A stretch of DNA of 5,577 bases from Planctomycetota bacterium (GCA_026386995.1 JAPLMO010000488.1:1-5577); one strand, 5' to 3'; positions 1 through 5,404 are shown, numbered from the stretch's first letter. The notes: a model not told the origin generated them from the sequence alone. Made by a program: numbers and translations.

Positions 1-3
1 CAT

Positions 4-31
4 GAACTTGGAACTTTGAACTCTGAACTCT
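4..31. repeat. heptanucleotide tandem repeat (GAACTYT x4)
   Basis: Four consecutive 7-nt units are seen: GAACTTG, GAACTTT, GAACTCT, GAACTCT. The array may continue left of the window edge. Such heptamer arrays are a recurrent class of short tandem repeat in bacterial intergenic DNA (the STRR type described in cyanobacteria is also 7 nt). A second array with a different heptamer lies at 5346-5387. No coding role is visible. Confidence 0.75.
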
Positions 32-220
32 CTACGCCCGCGGCCGGGCCGGCCCGTTCGGCTTCGCTCAGGGCAGGCACGGGGCAAAATCCGCCCCGCG
101 AACCGCTGCATCGTATCATGCCGGGCCGGCAGCGTCAACTCGGCGGCGGGGGATTGTCGGCGGCGGGGGATCCGGCAGGAGATAAGTATCGCGGCTCCGG
201 AACTCCTGTGACGGACTCTT
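32..220. other. gene-free spacer with GC-rich repeats
   Basis: I see no credible gene here; the reading frames through it have low-complexity Gly/Pro/Arg/Ala composition. It contains a GC palindrome (GGGCCGGCCC) near 46-55, a segment at 52-74 with GCCC/GGGC ends resembling dispersed bacterial repeats, and a 17-bp tandem duplication at 140-173. It leads into the left palindrome cluster of the REP/RAYT cassette. Confidence 0.5.
140..173. repeat. 17-bp tandem duplication
   Basis: Two adjacent 17-nt units, 140-156 and 157-173, share TCGGCGGCGGGGGAT and differ only in the last two bases. This looks like a local slippage duplication in G-rich spacer DNA. Confidence 0.6.
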
Positions 221-337
221 CGGCCCCAACGGGGCCGCGGGGTGTAGCCACGGGTGGAGCACCGGCCGCTGCGTCGCGGGCGGTGCGCAACCCGTGGGAG
301 CGTTCGTGTTTCAACACATCCGCCCCAAAGGGGCGGA
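221..337. repeat. left REP-like palindrome cluster
   Basis: It contains three hairpins: CGGCCCC-AAC-GGGGCCG (221-237); a long two-part hairpin with outer arms CCACGGGT (248-255) and ACCCGTGG (290-297) and an inner stem 259-269/276-286 of eleven positions with one mismatch; and TCCGCCCC-AAA-GGGGCGGA (319-337). A small GTGTT/AACAC hairpin lies at 306-317. The cluster follows the 3' end of the transposase gene and is the inverted counterpart of the cluster at 846-982. Confidence 0.75.
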
Positions 338-361
338 GGAAAGGTCTACGAGTGCGGCGGA

Positions 362-814
362 TCAGTCGAACACATACCGCTCATCGAACTCGACGCCGTG
401 GGCGCAGAGCATCCGCAGGAGTTCGGACCTGAAGTCCTCCTTCTTATGATGCGCGGCTTGTTCGTCGCTGTACTTCTTCACAGCCTCTTCCTGGGACTTG
501 CTGACGGAGAAGACGCTGTACCCCTCCTGCCACGCAAACGAACCGAGGGCGGGGAAGGTGTCATGCACCCACTTCGACGAGCGGGCCTTGACGGTGCGCA
601 TCAGGGCCGACACCGACTCGTCCGGCCGCCATCGCAGGTACAGGTGAACATGATCTTCGACGCCGCCGATGCCGCAGAGCACGCCCTTTTCGGCCCGGAC
701 AATACCGCCCATATAGGGATACAGACGTTCAGCGATTTCGGCCTTGATCCACGGCTCGCGGTGCTTTGTGCTGAATACGATGTGCAGGAGAATCTGGGAG
801 TAGGTGCCGGGCAT
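362..814 (-). CDS. REP-associated tyrosine transposase (IS200/IS605-like, Y1/HUH)
   Basis: A 150-residue single-domain Y1 transposase, a normal length for the family. These enzymes cut and rejoin single-stranded DNA at hairpin-containing sites; the RAYT branch acts on REP palindromes. Visible marks are the N-terminal strand ending LLHIVFSTKHR (residues 9-19), the metal-binding HUH motif DHVHLYL (H55, H57), the WQEGYSVFSVS segment (95-105), and the helix AVKKYSDEQAAHHKK, where Y115 is the expected nucleophile and Q119 lies one turn on. All expected catalytic residues are present, so the gene looks intact. The start at 814 is preceded by GAAAGGA at 5-nt spacing. The gene sits between two inverted palindrome clusters that are its likely substrates. 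There is no tnpB-like partner, which fits a RAYT rather than a full IS605 element. It lies downstream of, and in the same orientation as, the HNH cluster, but 206 bp away, so co-transcription is doubtful. Confidence 0.92.
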   Translation of the reverse strand: MPGTYSQILLHIVFSTKHREPWIKAEIAERLYPYMGGIVRAEKGVLCGIGGVEDHVHLYLRWRPDESVSALMRTVKARSSKWVHDTFPALGSFAWQEGYSVFSVSKSQEEAVKKYSDEQAAHHKKEDFRSELLRMLCAHGVEFDERYVFD

Positions 815-845
815 AGGTGTCCTTTCGCCGCTCCCAAAAGTCTCC

Positions 846-982
846 TTCGCCCCTCCGGGGCGAAAAAGGAAAAAATGATAATGGATTCTTTTCCCTCACT
901 CGCTTTCCACGGGTTCCGCGTCGGGCCGCCTTGCGGCCGCGCCGCTCCACCCGTGGCTACATTCCGCCGCCCCGTTGGGGCG
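846..982. repeat. right REP-like palindrome cluster
   Basis: It contains TTCGCCCC-TCC-GGGGCGAA (846-864); a long hairpin with arms CCACGGGT (907-914) and ACCCGTGG (949-956) enclosing the inner stem GGCCGC-CTT-GCGGCC (924-938); and CGCCCC-GTT-GGGGCG (968-982). Reverse-complemented, it matches the order and core of the left cluster. It occupies the gap between the transposase start and the end of the gene at 1021-1437, so it may also affect transcription leaving that gene. Confidence 0.75.
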
Positions 983-1020
983 AAAGACAGCGACGCCCTG
1001 TTGACGGAGAACGCCGCGGT

Positions 1021-1437
1021 TCAGAGGCCCGCGCTACCGTCCTCGATTTGCATTGCCGCGGCGAGTGCCAGCGCGTTGCGGAGGATGCTAGTGCCGTACC
1101 GCCGGGCGAGTTGGAGGACTTCACGCGCGCCGTTTTTGGTCCAGTCAGCGTTGGCAACCAGAGTTCGGATAATCTGCTCATCAGTCGGCGTCTTTGGCAA
1201 CTCCGCAATCAGCGTTTCGTATTCGTCTCGCAAGATGGTATCCGCTCGGTTGGCACTCAGTACGTCGAGCACGACTTCGCGCAGTGTCTTCTCGACCGCG
1301 TCGGCCGCAACCTCGAATGGGTCACGGTACTGGCCGGACGCATCACGCCGGGCGTTGTAATCCCAGAAGATATCGCCCATGTCGGAAACGCAGTCGAGAG
1401 CAGTCTGGCGAAGATCGGTTGAGGGTGAAGTATTCAT
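1021..1437 (-). CDS. small helical protein of unknown function, downstream of the HNH gene
   Basis: The product has 138 residues from the chosen start and I do not recognise a named family. It is acidic and probably mostly alpha-helical: a helix near VAADAVEKTLREVVLDVL, then a conserved-looking C-terminal half with the pattern DW..(N)GA..VL.LAR.YG...LRNALALA, ending IEDGSAGL. No signal peptide, membrane span or catalytic motif is seen, so a cytoplasmic binding or accessory role is plausible but unproven. The start at 1437 is preferred because GGAG lies 9 nt upstream; the in-frame ATG at 1452 lacks a clear ribosome site and would add five residues. It begins 36 nt after the HNH gene stops, on the same strand, so the two are probably one transcript. 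It could be a partner or immunity protein of the nuclease, or simply a passenger. Confidence 0.75.
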   Translation of the reverse strand: MNTSPSTDLRQTALDCVSDMGDIFWDYNARRDASGQYRDPFEVAADAVEKTLREVVLDVLSANRADTILRDEYETLIAELPKTPTDEQIIRTLVANADWTKNGAREVLQLARRYGTSILRNALALAAAMQIEDGSAGL

Positions 1438-1473
1438 CGCAGTGATCTCCATTAGATTGACGGACGGTCTTCT

Positions 1474-2247
1474 TTATGCGACCTCAAAAACGTGTTCACG
1501 GTGCCAGCGCAGGCAGGCCGGGTCTGGGTCGAAACGAGTGGGCGGGATGATCGTCTGGCCATGCCGCGCGGCAACTTGTTCGGCGACAGGGCGGTCGGTC
1601 AGGCCGCGCAGGCGCTTGCTGACGCACAGCGTGAGATCCTCTTCGATGGTGACGAGCCCGGCGTCGAACAAGCGGTCGAATGTGGCCGAGAGGCACACGC
1701 CGTTGGTCGGATCGGCGCGGCGGCGTTCATCCACGCTCCACGGAATGATGTGCCCGGCGACGAGGCACTCAACAATCGGCAGGCCGGTGACGCAGCAACG
1801 ACCGTTGTAACTGCTGAGAACCGCGTCGCGAAAGAATGACTGGTGCAATCGCTGCTTGACGGTGGCGATTCTCTCCGATGGGCCTTGCGGCTGCACCAGC
1901 AGTTGCTCGACGCGCTGGCCCGGTTTGAGTTCGCCTTTGATGTCGTAGGCGCGAACGACCAGCCCGGCCCAGTCTTGGTGAAACTCGTCCCACACGGCCT
2001 TGTCGAGTTTACTGCCATGCGTCAGGCCGGAGATGTTGCGTGCCGCGAGTTGAGGGTCAAAGGCTCCGAAGTTGCCAAGTTTTCGGGCAATAGACGCCGG
2101 TGTGCGGCGGAGAAGGGCCGCAAGTTCCTTCACGCGACTATCGCTGGCTTTGGTTCGCTGAAACGGAATTCGACAATATAACTCGAATGCCAGAATAAGT
2201 TCGTCGCGTGTCCAGGGTTGACCGTCGTTGGCGGGCCTCGAATCCAT
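1474..2247 (-). CDS. HNH endonuclease, putative restriction nuclease
   Basis: The product is a 257-residue cytoplasmic protein. The N-terminal part (about residues 11-90) has WTRDELILAFELYCRIPF, ELAALLRRTPASIARKLGNF and a GSKLDKAVWDEF stretch, the helical DNA-binding-like module that often precedes the nuclease in this HNH group. The nuclease domain (about 145-205) shows CVTG (152-155), GHIIPWS (165-171, with H166 the likely catalytic His) and DPTNGVCLSATFDRLFDAG (180-197, N182). Where relatives often carry a third His (LHDR), this protein has F190, so metal binding there may be altered. The start at 2247 is preferred because GAGG lies 6 nt upstream; the earlier in-frame ATG at 2274 has no ribosome site. 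It follows a deleted restriction-modification gene and precedes a small protein by 36 nt. Such proteins cut DNA, probably foreign or modified DNA; the specificity cannot be read from the sequence. Confidence 0.88.
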   Translation of the reverse strand: MDSRPANDGQPWTRDELILAFELYCRIPFQRTKASDSRVKELAALLRRTPASIARKLGNFGAFDPQLAARNISGLTHGSKLDKAVWDEFHQDWAGLVVRAYDIKGELKPGQRVEQLLVQPQGPSERIATVKQRLHQSFFRDAVLSSYNGRCCVTGLPIVECLVAGHIIPWSVDERRRADPTNGVCLSATFDRLFDAGLVTIEEDLTLCVSKRLRGLTDRPVAEQVAARHGQTIIPPTRFDPDPACLRWHREHVFEVA

Positions 2248-2318
2248 AGGATTCCTCGCCTGTTCCCAAAGCATTCTATCAATCAGTTACGACGGCCGCA
2301 ATGATTGCCCGCACATTC

Positions 2319-2453
2319 TCAAAACCGCTTGAGGCCCTTGCCGATCTCGTTGAACAGGCTGGAGAGGGCGGGATAGAAAGACGTTTCCGCGACGGCGGCC
2401 CCGGTGCGGCGGATGTCGCGCAGTTCCGTGAGGTAACTTTCAAGGGGGTTCAT
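2319..2453 (-). pseudogene. N-terminal remnant of a type ISP/IIG-like restriction-modification enzyme
   Basis: A 44-codon frame begins MNPLESYLTELRDIRRTG and continues with AAVAETSFYPALSSLFNEIG before ending KGLKRF and a stop. This closely resembles the start of the large single-chain N6-adenine methyltransferase/nuclease proteins, in which a pattern like SYL..L..IR.TGAA..ETSYYPAL..LLN..G..LKP is followed by VRC...L...GAG.PDGG and then hundreds of residues of nuclease, helicase and methylase. None of that follows here, so the gene is truncated and non-functional. In another frame, codons from about 2329 read SGFENVRAIIAAVVTD and stop at 2279-2281, only 31 nt before the HNH start; this could be the original C-terminus joined by a frame-shifting internal deletion, but that part is inference. 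No strong ribosome site precedes the ATG. Confidence 0.72.
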
Positions 2454-2465
2454 ATAACTCAGTAC

Positions 2466-2500
2466 GGTAATGGCGGGCTGCGGGCAAGTCAAGCATTACC
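2466..2500. repeat. 7-bp inverted repeat GGTAATG/CATTACC
   Basis: GGTAATG (2466-2472) is exactly complementary to CATTACC (2494-2500) across 21 nt. It lies just upstream of the truncated methylase start on the minus strand, where a regulator could bind or a hairpin could form. No regulator gene is nearby. Confidence 0.4.
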
Positions 2501-2614
2501 AAGGGCGCTAAGGCCGCGAACCGACAAGACCCGCTCGCGGCTGTCTCATCGCCTGGCGCGCCAGACTACGGCCGCAGCGGCTTCGCTTCGCCCGAGTAAG
2601 TCCGGCGTGCCTGC

Positions 2615-2634
2615 GGGCGAGGCATGCCTCGCCC
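2615..2634. repeat. perfect 20-nt palindrome in a dispersed-type repeat
   Basis: GGGCGAGGCATGCCTCGCCC equals its own reverse complement. With its surroundings (GGCGTGCCTGC before, CCTACG after) it resembles a class of dispersed intergenic repeats common in repeat-rich bacterial genomes. It could extrude as a cruciform. I see no T-tract that would make it an intrinsic terminator. Confidence 0.6.
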
Positions 2635-2785
2635 CTACGTTCACGGGGCACCTGTAACTGACCCAGTACGGCGCTTGGGTAAGGATAAGTTGCATTTCCC
2701 GACGGCAGCCGCTAAAGTTCTCGCGTCCCGGCGGGGGGACGTTGCGCGGCCGGATGCCGCGCGCCACTTCCTGCCGCCAATTGCC

Positions 2786-2793
2786 AAAAGGAG
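2786..2793 (+). promoter_or_regulatory. ribosome binding site of the GH2 gene
   Basis: AAAAGGAG lies 8 nt before the ATG at 2802. It decides the start: the longer in-frame ATG at 2742 has no such site and would put 20 unsuitable residues in front of a clear signal peptide. Confidence 0.8.
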
Positions 2794-2801
2794 CCGCCAT
2801 T

Positions 2802-5060
2802 ATGGAAAACAGAGCAATCACCGTCACCCTCCGGTTGCTGGTCGCGGGCCTGGCCCTGGCATTCTGCTGCACGGCCGCCGCATCGGCCGCCGAGTGGGCG
2901 CAAGCCAAGGGGCCACTCGCCACGCAGTGGACGAAGGAAGTTTCCCCGACAAACGCCCTGCCCGAGTACCCGCGGCCGCAGTTGGTCCGCAAAGAGTGGC
3001 AGACCCTCTACGGCCTCTGGGACTACGCCGTCACCGGCAAGGACGATGCCCAGCCCGCCGCAATGCAGGGCAAGATTTTGGTGCCCTACCCCATCGAGTC
3101 GGCCCTGTCGGGCGTCATGAGGCAGGTGAGCGAGAAGGAGCGCCTCTGGTACCGCCGCACGTTCGAGACCCCCGCCGCGTGGAAGGGCCAACGCATCCTT
3201 CTCCATTTCGGCGCGATCGACTGGGACGCCGCCATCACACTCAACGGTAAGCAGATCGGCGAACACAAGGGCGGTTACGACGCGTTCTCAATCGACATCA
3301 CCGACGCCCTGAAGGACGGCGGCCCGCAGGAACTCGTCATCTCCGTCTACGACCCCACAAACTCCGGCAGCCAGCCGCGCGGCAAGCAGGTCCACAGGCC
3401 GGGCGGCATCATGTACACCCCCACCACCGGCATCTGGCAAACCGTGTGGCTGGAGCCCGTGCCGGCCACGCACATCACCAACATCTTCCAGTTGCCCAGC
3501 GTCGACGGCAAGTGCCTGCGGCTGCACGTGTTCGCGGCCGGCGACACCGCGGCCGAGGTAACGGCCGTCGCCACCGACGGCGATAAGGAAGTCGCCAAGG
3601 CCTCCGGCAAGGCCGGCACGGAGATCATCATTCCCCTGGCGGACATGAAACTCTGGTCGCCCGAGAGCCCGTTCCTCTACGGCCTGAAGGTCGAACTCAG
3701 GAGCGGCGGCAAGGCGGCCGACGCCGTCGAAAGTTACTTCGGCATGCGGAAAATCGAGATCGCCAAGGACGACAAGGGCGTCAACCGCATGATGCTCAAC
3801 GGCAAGTTCGTGTTCCAGGTGGGGTTCCTGGACCAGGGTTTCTGGCCGGACGGCATCTACACCGCCCCGACCGACGCCGCCCTGCGGTACGACATCGAGA
3901 TGACCCTCAAACTGGGCATGAACCTCGCACGCAAACACGTCAAGATCGAGCCCGAGCGGTGGTACTACTGGGCCGACAAACTGGGCCTGCTGGTGTGGCA
4001 GGACATGCCCGCCGGCGACAACAAGACCCCCGAGGCCAGGAAGCAGTTCGAGGTGGAGTTGGAGGCGATGGTCCGGACCCACCGCAACCACCCATCTATT
4101 ATCATGTGGGTCGTTTTCAACGAGGGCTGGGGCCAGCACGACACCGAGCGCCTGACCGCCCGCGTCAGGGAGATGGACCCCTCGCGCCTCGTCAATAACG
4201 CATCCGGCTGGACCGACAAGAAGTGCGGCGACGTGATGGACATCCACTCCTACCCCAACCCACAGTGCCCGCCGCTGGAGGAGAAGCGGGCCTGCGTCCT
4301 GGGCGAGTTCGGCGGCCTGGGCCTGCCGGTCGAAGGCCACATGTGGAAGAAGGAGAGTTGGGGCTACAAGGGCATGGCCGATGCCGAAGAACTGACGCGC
4401 ACCTACGAGAAACTCCTCCAGAAGGTCTACGAACTCAGGGATAAGCCCGGCCTGAACGCCGTCGTCTACACGCAGACCACCGATTGCGAGGTCGAGTGCA
4501 ACGGCCTCCTGACCTACGATCGCATCCTGAAAGGGGACCTGGAGCGCCTCGCGGCCGCCAACCGCGGCGATTTCTCGAAGATTCCCCCGCCGCCCATCGT
4601 CAAGACCGTTGTGCCGACCTCCGAGGAATCGGGCATCGAGTGGCGGTACACCACCGATAAGCCCGCCGCCGATTGGATTAAGCCCGCCTTCGACGACTCC
4701 GCCTGGAAGAAGGGCCCCGGCGGCTTCGGCACGAAGGGCTCGCCCGGCGCGGCCGTCCGAACCGAGTGGAAAACGCCCGATATCTGGCTGCGACGCGAGA
4801 TCGACATGCCCGACGCCAAGTTCGCGCCGCTCCAGTTCCGCGTCCACCACGATGAGGACGTGGAGGTGTACGTGAACGGCGTCCTGGCCCTCAAACTGAA
4901 GGGCTTCCAGGGTGAATACGAAGAGCACCCCATGACGGCCGCGGGCAAGGCCGCCCTAAAGCCCGGCAAGAACCTCATCGCCGTCCACTGCCTCCAGACC
5001 GCGGGCGGCCAGTACGTGGACGTGGGCATCGTTGACGTGATCCCGGCCAAGGCGAAGTAG
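2802..5060 (+). CDS. secreted glycoside hydrolase family 2 protein (beta-galactosidase-like)
   Basis: A 752-residue exported retaining glycosidase of clan GH-A type. Residues 1-29 are a Sec signal peptide: R4 and R11, a hydrophobic core LLVAGLALAF, and a likely cut after ASA (27-29). Then come a sugar-binding jelly roll (about 60-222, with RLWYRRTFETP and LNGKQIGEHKGGYDAFSIDIT), an Ig-like domain (about 223-315, including LWSPESPFLYGLKVEL), and the TIM barrel (about 316-605). The barrel shows ARKHVKIEPERWYYWADK and LLVWQDMP (376-403), the acid/base E441 in FNEGWGQ, DIHSYP with H482, the nucleophile E502 in LGEFGG, and YTQTTD...NGLLTYDR (556-574). A C-terminal beta-sandwich (about 610-752, with FDDSAWKKGPGGFG and HHDEDVEVYVNG) may bind substrate. 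The family cleaves beta-galactosides, glucuronides, mannosides and others; the exact sugar cannot be read here. No regulator, transporter or sulfatase is adjacent, so it seems to be transcribed alone. Confidence 0.93.
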   Translation: MENRAITVTLRLLVAGLALAFCCTAAASAAEWAQAKGPLATQWTKEVSPTNALPEYPRPQLVRKEWQTLYGLWDYAVTGKDDAQPAAMQGKILVPYPIESALSGVMRQVSEKERLWYRRTFETPAAWKGQRILLHFGAIDWDAAITLNGKQIGEHKGGYDAFSIDITDALKDGGPQELVISVYDPTNSGSQPRGKQVHRPGGIMYTPTTGIWQTVWLEPVPATHITNIFQLPSVDGKCLRLHVFAAGDTAAEVTAVATDGDKEVAKASGKAGTEIIIPLADMKLWSPESPFLYGLKVELRSGGKAADAVESYFGMRKIEIAKDDKGVNRMMLNGKFVFQVGFLDQGFWPDGIYTAPTDAALRYDIEMTLKLGMNLARKHVKIEPERWYYWADKLGLLVWQDMPAGDNKTPEARKQFEVELEAMVRTHRNHPSIIMWVVFNEGWGQHDTERLTARVREMDPSRLVNNASGWTDKKCGDVMDIHSYPNPQCPPLEEKRACVLGEFGGLGLPVEGHMWKKESWGYKGMADAEELTRTYEKLLQKVYELRDKPGLNAVVYTQTTDCEVECNGLLTYDRILKGDLERLAAANRGDFSKIPPPPIVKTVVPTSEESGIEWRYTTDKPAADWIKPAFDDSAWKKGPGGFGTKGSPGAAVRTEWKTPDIWLRREIDMPDAKFAPLQFRVHHDEDVEVYVNGVLALKLKGFQGEYEEHPMTAAGKAALKPGKNLIAVHCLQTAGGQYVDVGIVDVIPAKAK

Positions 5061-5069
5061 CACCGCATC

Positions 5070-5132
5070 AGGGCAAGCGATAGGCTACACGCGGCAAGCC
5101 ATAGGCGGCACGCGGCAAGCCATAGGCGGCAA
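5070..5132. repeat. 21-nt tandem repeat, three units
   Basis: Units lie at 5070-5090, 5091-5111 and 5112-5132. The second and third are nearly identical (core GCGGCAAGCCATAGGCGGCA) and the first is diverged. The array begins 9 nt after the GH2 stop codon, so it is in the 3' untranslated part of that transcript. Confidence 0.75.
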
Positions 5133-5142
5133 ACCAAGAACT

Positions 5143-5174
5143 TTGCGCGGCGGGTCTCCCGACCTGCCGCGCAA
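5143..5174. repeat. 14-bp-stem hairpin downstream of the GH2 gene
   Basis: TTGCGCGGCGGGTC (5143-5156) pairs with GACCTGCCGCGCAA (5161-5174) around a TCCC loop, with one G-T wobble. It is stable enough to protect the GH2 mRNA end or to slow polymerase, but no T-run follows on either strand, so I do not call it an intrinsic terminator. With the palindrome at 5189-5206 it looks like part of a composite repeat element. Confidence 0.7.
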
Positions 5175-5188
5175 CTTAAGGCTTCGCG

Positions 5189-5206
5189 CGGCGACCGAGG
5201 TCGCCG
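5189..5206. repeat. perfect palindrome CGGCGACC-GA-GGTCGCCG
   Basis: Two 8-nt arms are exactly complementary around GA. It lies 14 nt after the larger hairpin at 5143-5174, and GCCGGC occurs directly after it and again at 5215-5220. The pair of hairpins resembles dispersed palindromic units of the REP type, but no transposase lies beside it. Confidence 0.6.
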
Positions 5207-5345
5207 GCTAAATGTGCCGGCGGGGCTTATAGCCTTTAGTAGCGAAATGTATCGCGTTCGCTTTAGTATATTTTATCGGGATAATGAGGATTCTCCGCCA
5301 CCCCTTCCGGACGCCCGAAAATACCGAGGGACATCTATGAGAGGA
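5207..5345. other. AT-richer spacer without a credible gene
   Basis: This part drops in GC content relative to its surroundings (for example TTTAGTATATTTTATC near 5261-5278). It holds a 6-bp inverted repeat AGCGAA/TTCGCT around 5240-5261. GATAAT near 5280 could be a -10 element but has no convincing -35. The short frames across it have no recognisable features. Confidence 0.4.
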
Positions 5346-5387
5346 CAGTGCGGAGTGGGGAGTGCGGAGTGCAGAATGCAGAGTGAA
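5346..5387. repeat. heptanucleotide tandem repeat (GAGTGCR x6)
   Basis: Six consecutive 7-nt units are seen: CAGTGCG, GAGTGGG, GAGTGCG, GAGTGCA, GAATGCA, GAGTGAA. The period is exact although the units vary. It has the same period as the array at 4-31 but a different word, so the genome probably carries many such arrays. Confidence 0.7.
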
Positions 5388-5404
5388 AAACTGAACGAAG
5401 GGTA

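Larger units (their letters stand above)
221..982. mobile_element. REP/RAYT cassette: Y1 transposase gene between inverted palindrome clusters
   Basis: A minus-strand Y1 transposase gene (362-814) is framed by two clusters of GC-rich palindromes arranged as mirror images. Each cluster has three parts: an outer CCCC-NNN-GGGG hairpin (221-237 left, 968-982 right), a central long hairpin with arms CCACGGGT/ACCCGTGG (248-297 left, 907-956 right), and a hairpin next to the gene (319-337 left, 846-864 right). The 18-nt string TGTAGCCACGGGTGGAGC is present at 243-260 and, reverse-complemented, at 944-961. This is the layout expected of a REP-associated tyrosine transposase with its REP pair (a REPtron). 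I see no clear target-site duplication, as expected for HUH elements. The exact ends are uncertain because the outermost hairpins were used as limits. Confidence 0.72.
2454..2785. other. divergent intergenic region between the HNH cluster and the GH2 gene
   Basis: This spacer must hold the promoters of both flanking transcription units, but I cannot identify convincing -35/-10 pairs in it. It contains a 7-bp inverted repeat (2466-2500), a perfect 20-nt palindrome (2615-2634) in a segment resembling a dispersed genomic repeat, and two copies of CAGTACGG (2460-2467 and 2664-2671), each shortly preceded by TAACT. Reading frames through it look non-coding. Confidence 0.5.

Noticed and set aside
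362..814. Complete IS605-type element with a TnpB/guide RNA
   Set aside because: No TnpB-like reading frame is present in the window, and the palindrome arrangement fits a REP/RAYT unit better.
221..982. CRISPR array
   Set aside because: The palindromes are few, unevenly spaced, inverted relative to each other and surround a transposase gene; there are no regular spacers and no cas genes.
254..1360. Plus-strand open frame of 368 codons
   Set aside because: It runs antisense through the transposase gene and both palindrome clusters into the small-protein gene, has no ribosome site and shows no recognisable domain; the minus-strand frames carry clear family motifs.
2301..2657. Plus-strand open frame of 118 codons
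   Set aside because: It overlaps the methylase remnant in antisense and runs into the dispersed repeat; no ribosome site or family resemblance.
2742..2801. Upstream in-frame start of the GH2 gene
   Set aside because: It has no ribosome site and would place an arginine-rich 20-residue stretch before a clear signal peptide. The start at 2802 has AAAAGGAG at 8 nt.
3288..4928. Minus-strand open frame of 546 codons
   Set aside because: It is antisense to the GH2 gene. Its Val/Gly/His/Asp-rich composition is typical of the reverse strand of GC-rich coding DNA, and no domain is visible.
5143..5174. Intrinsic terminator of the GH2 gene
   Set aside because: The stem is strong but no run of T follows on either strand; recorded as a hairpin repeat instead.
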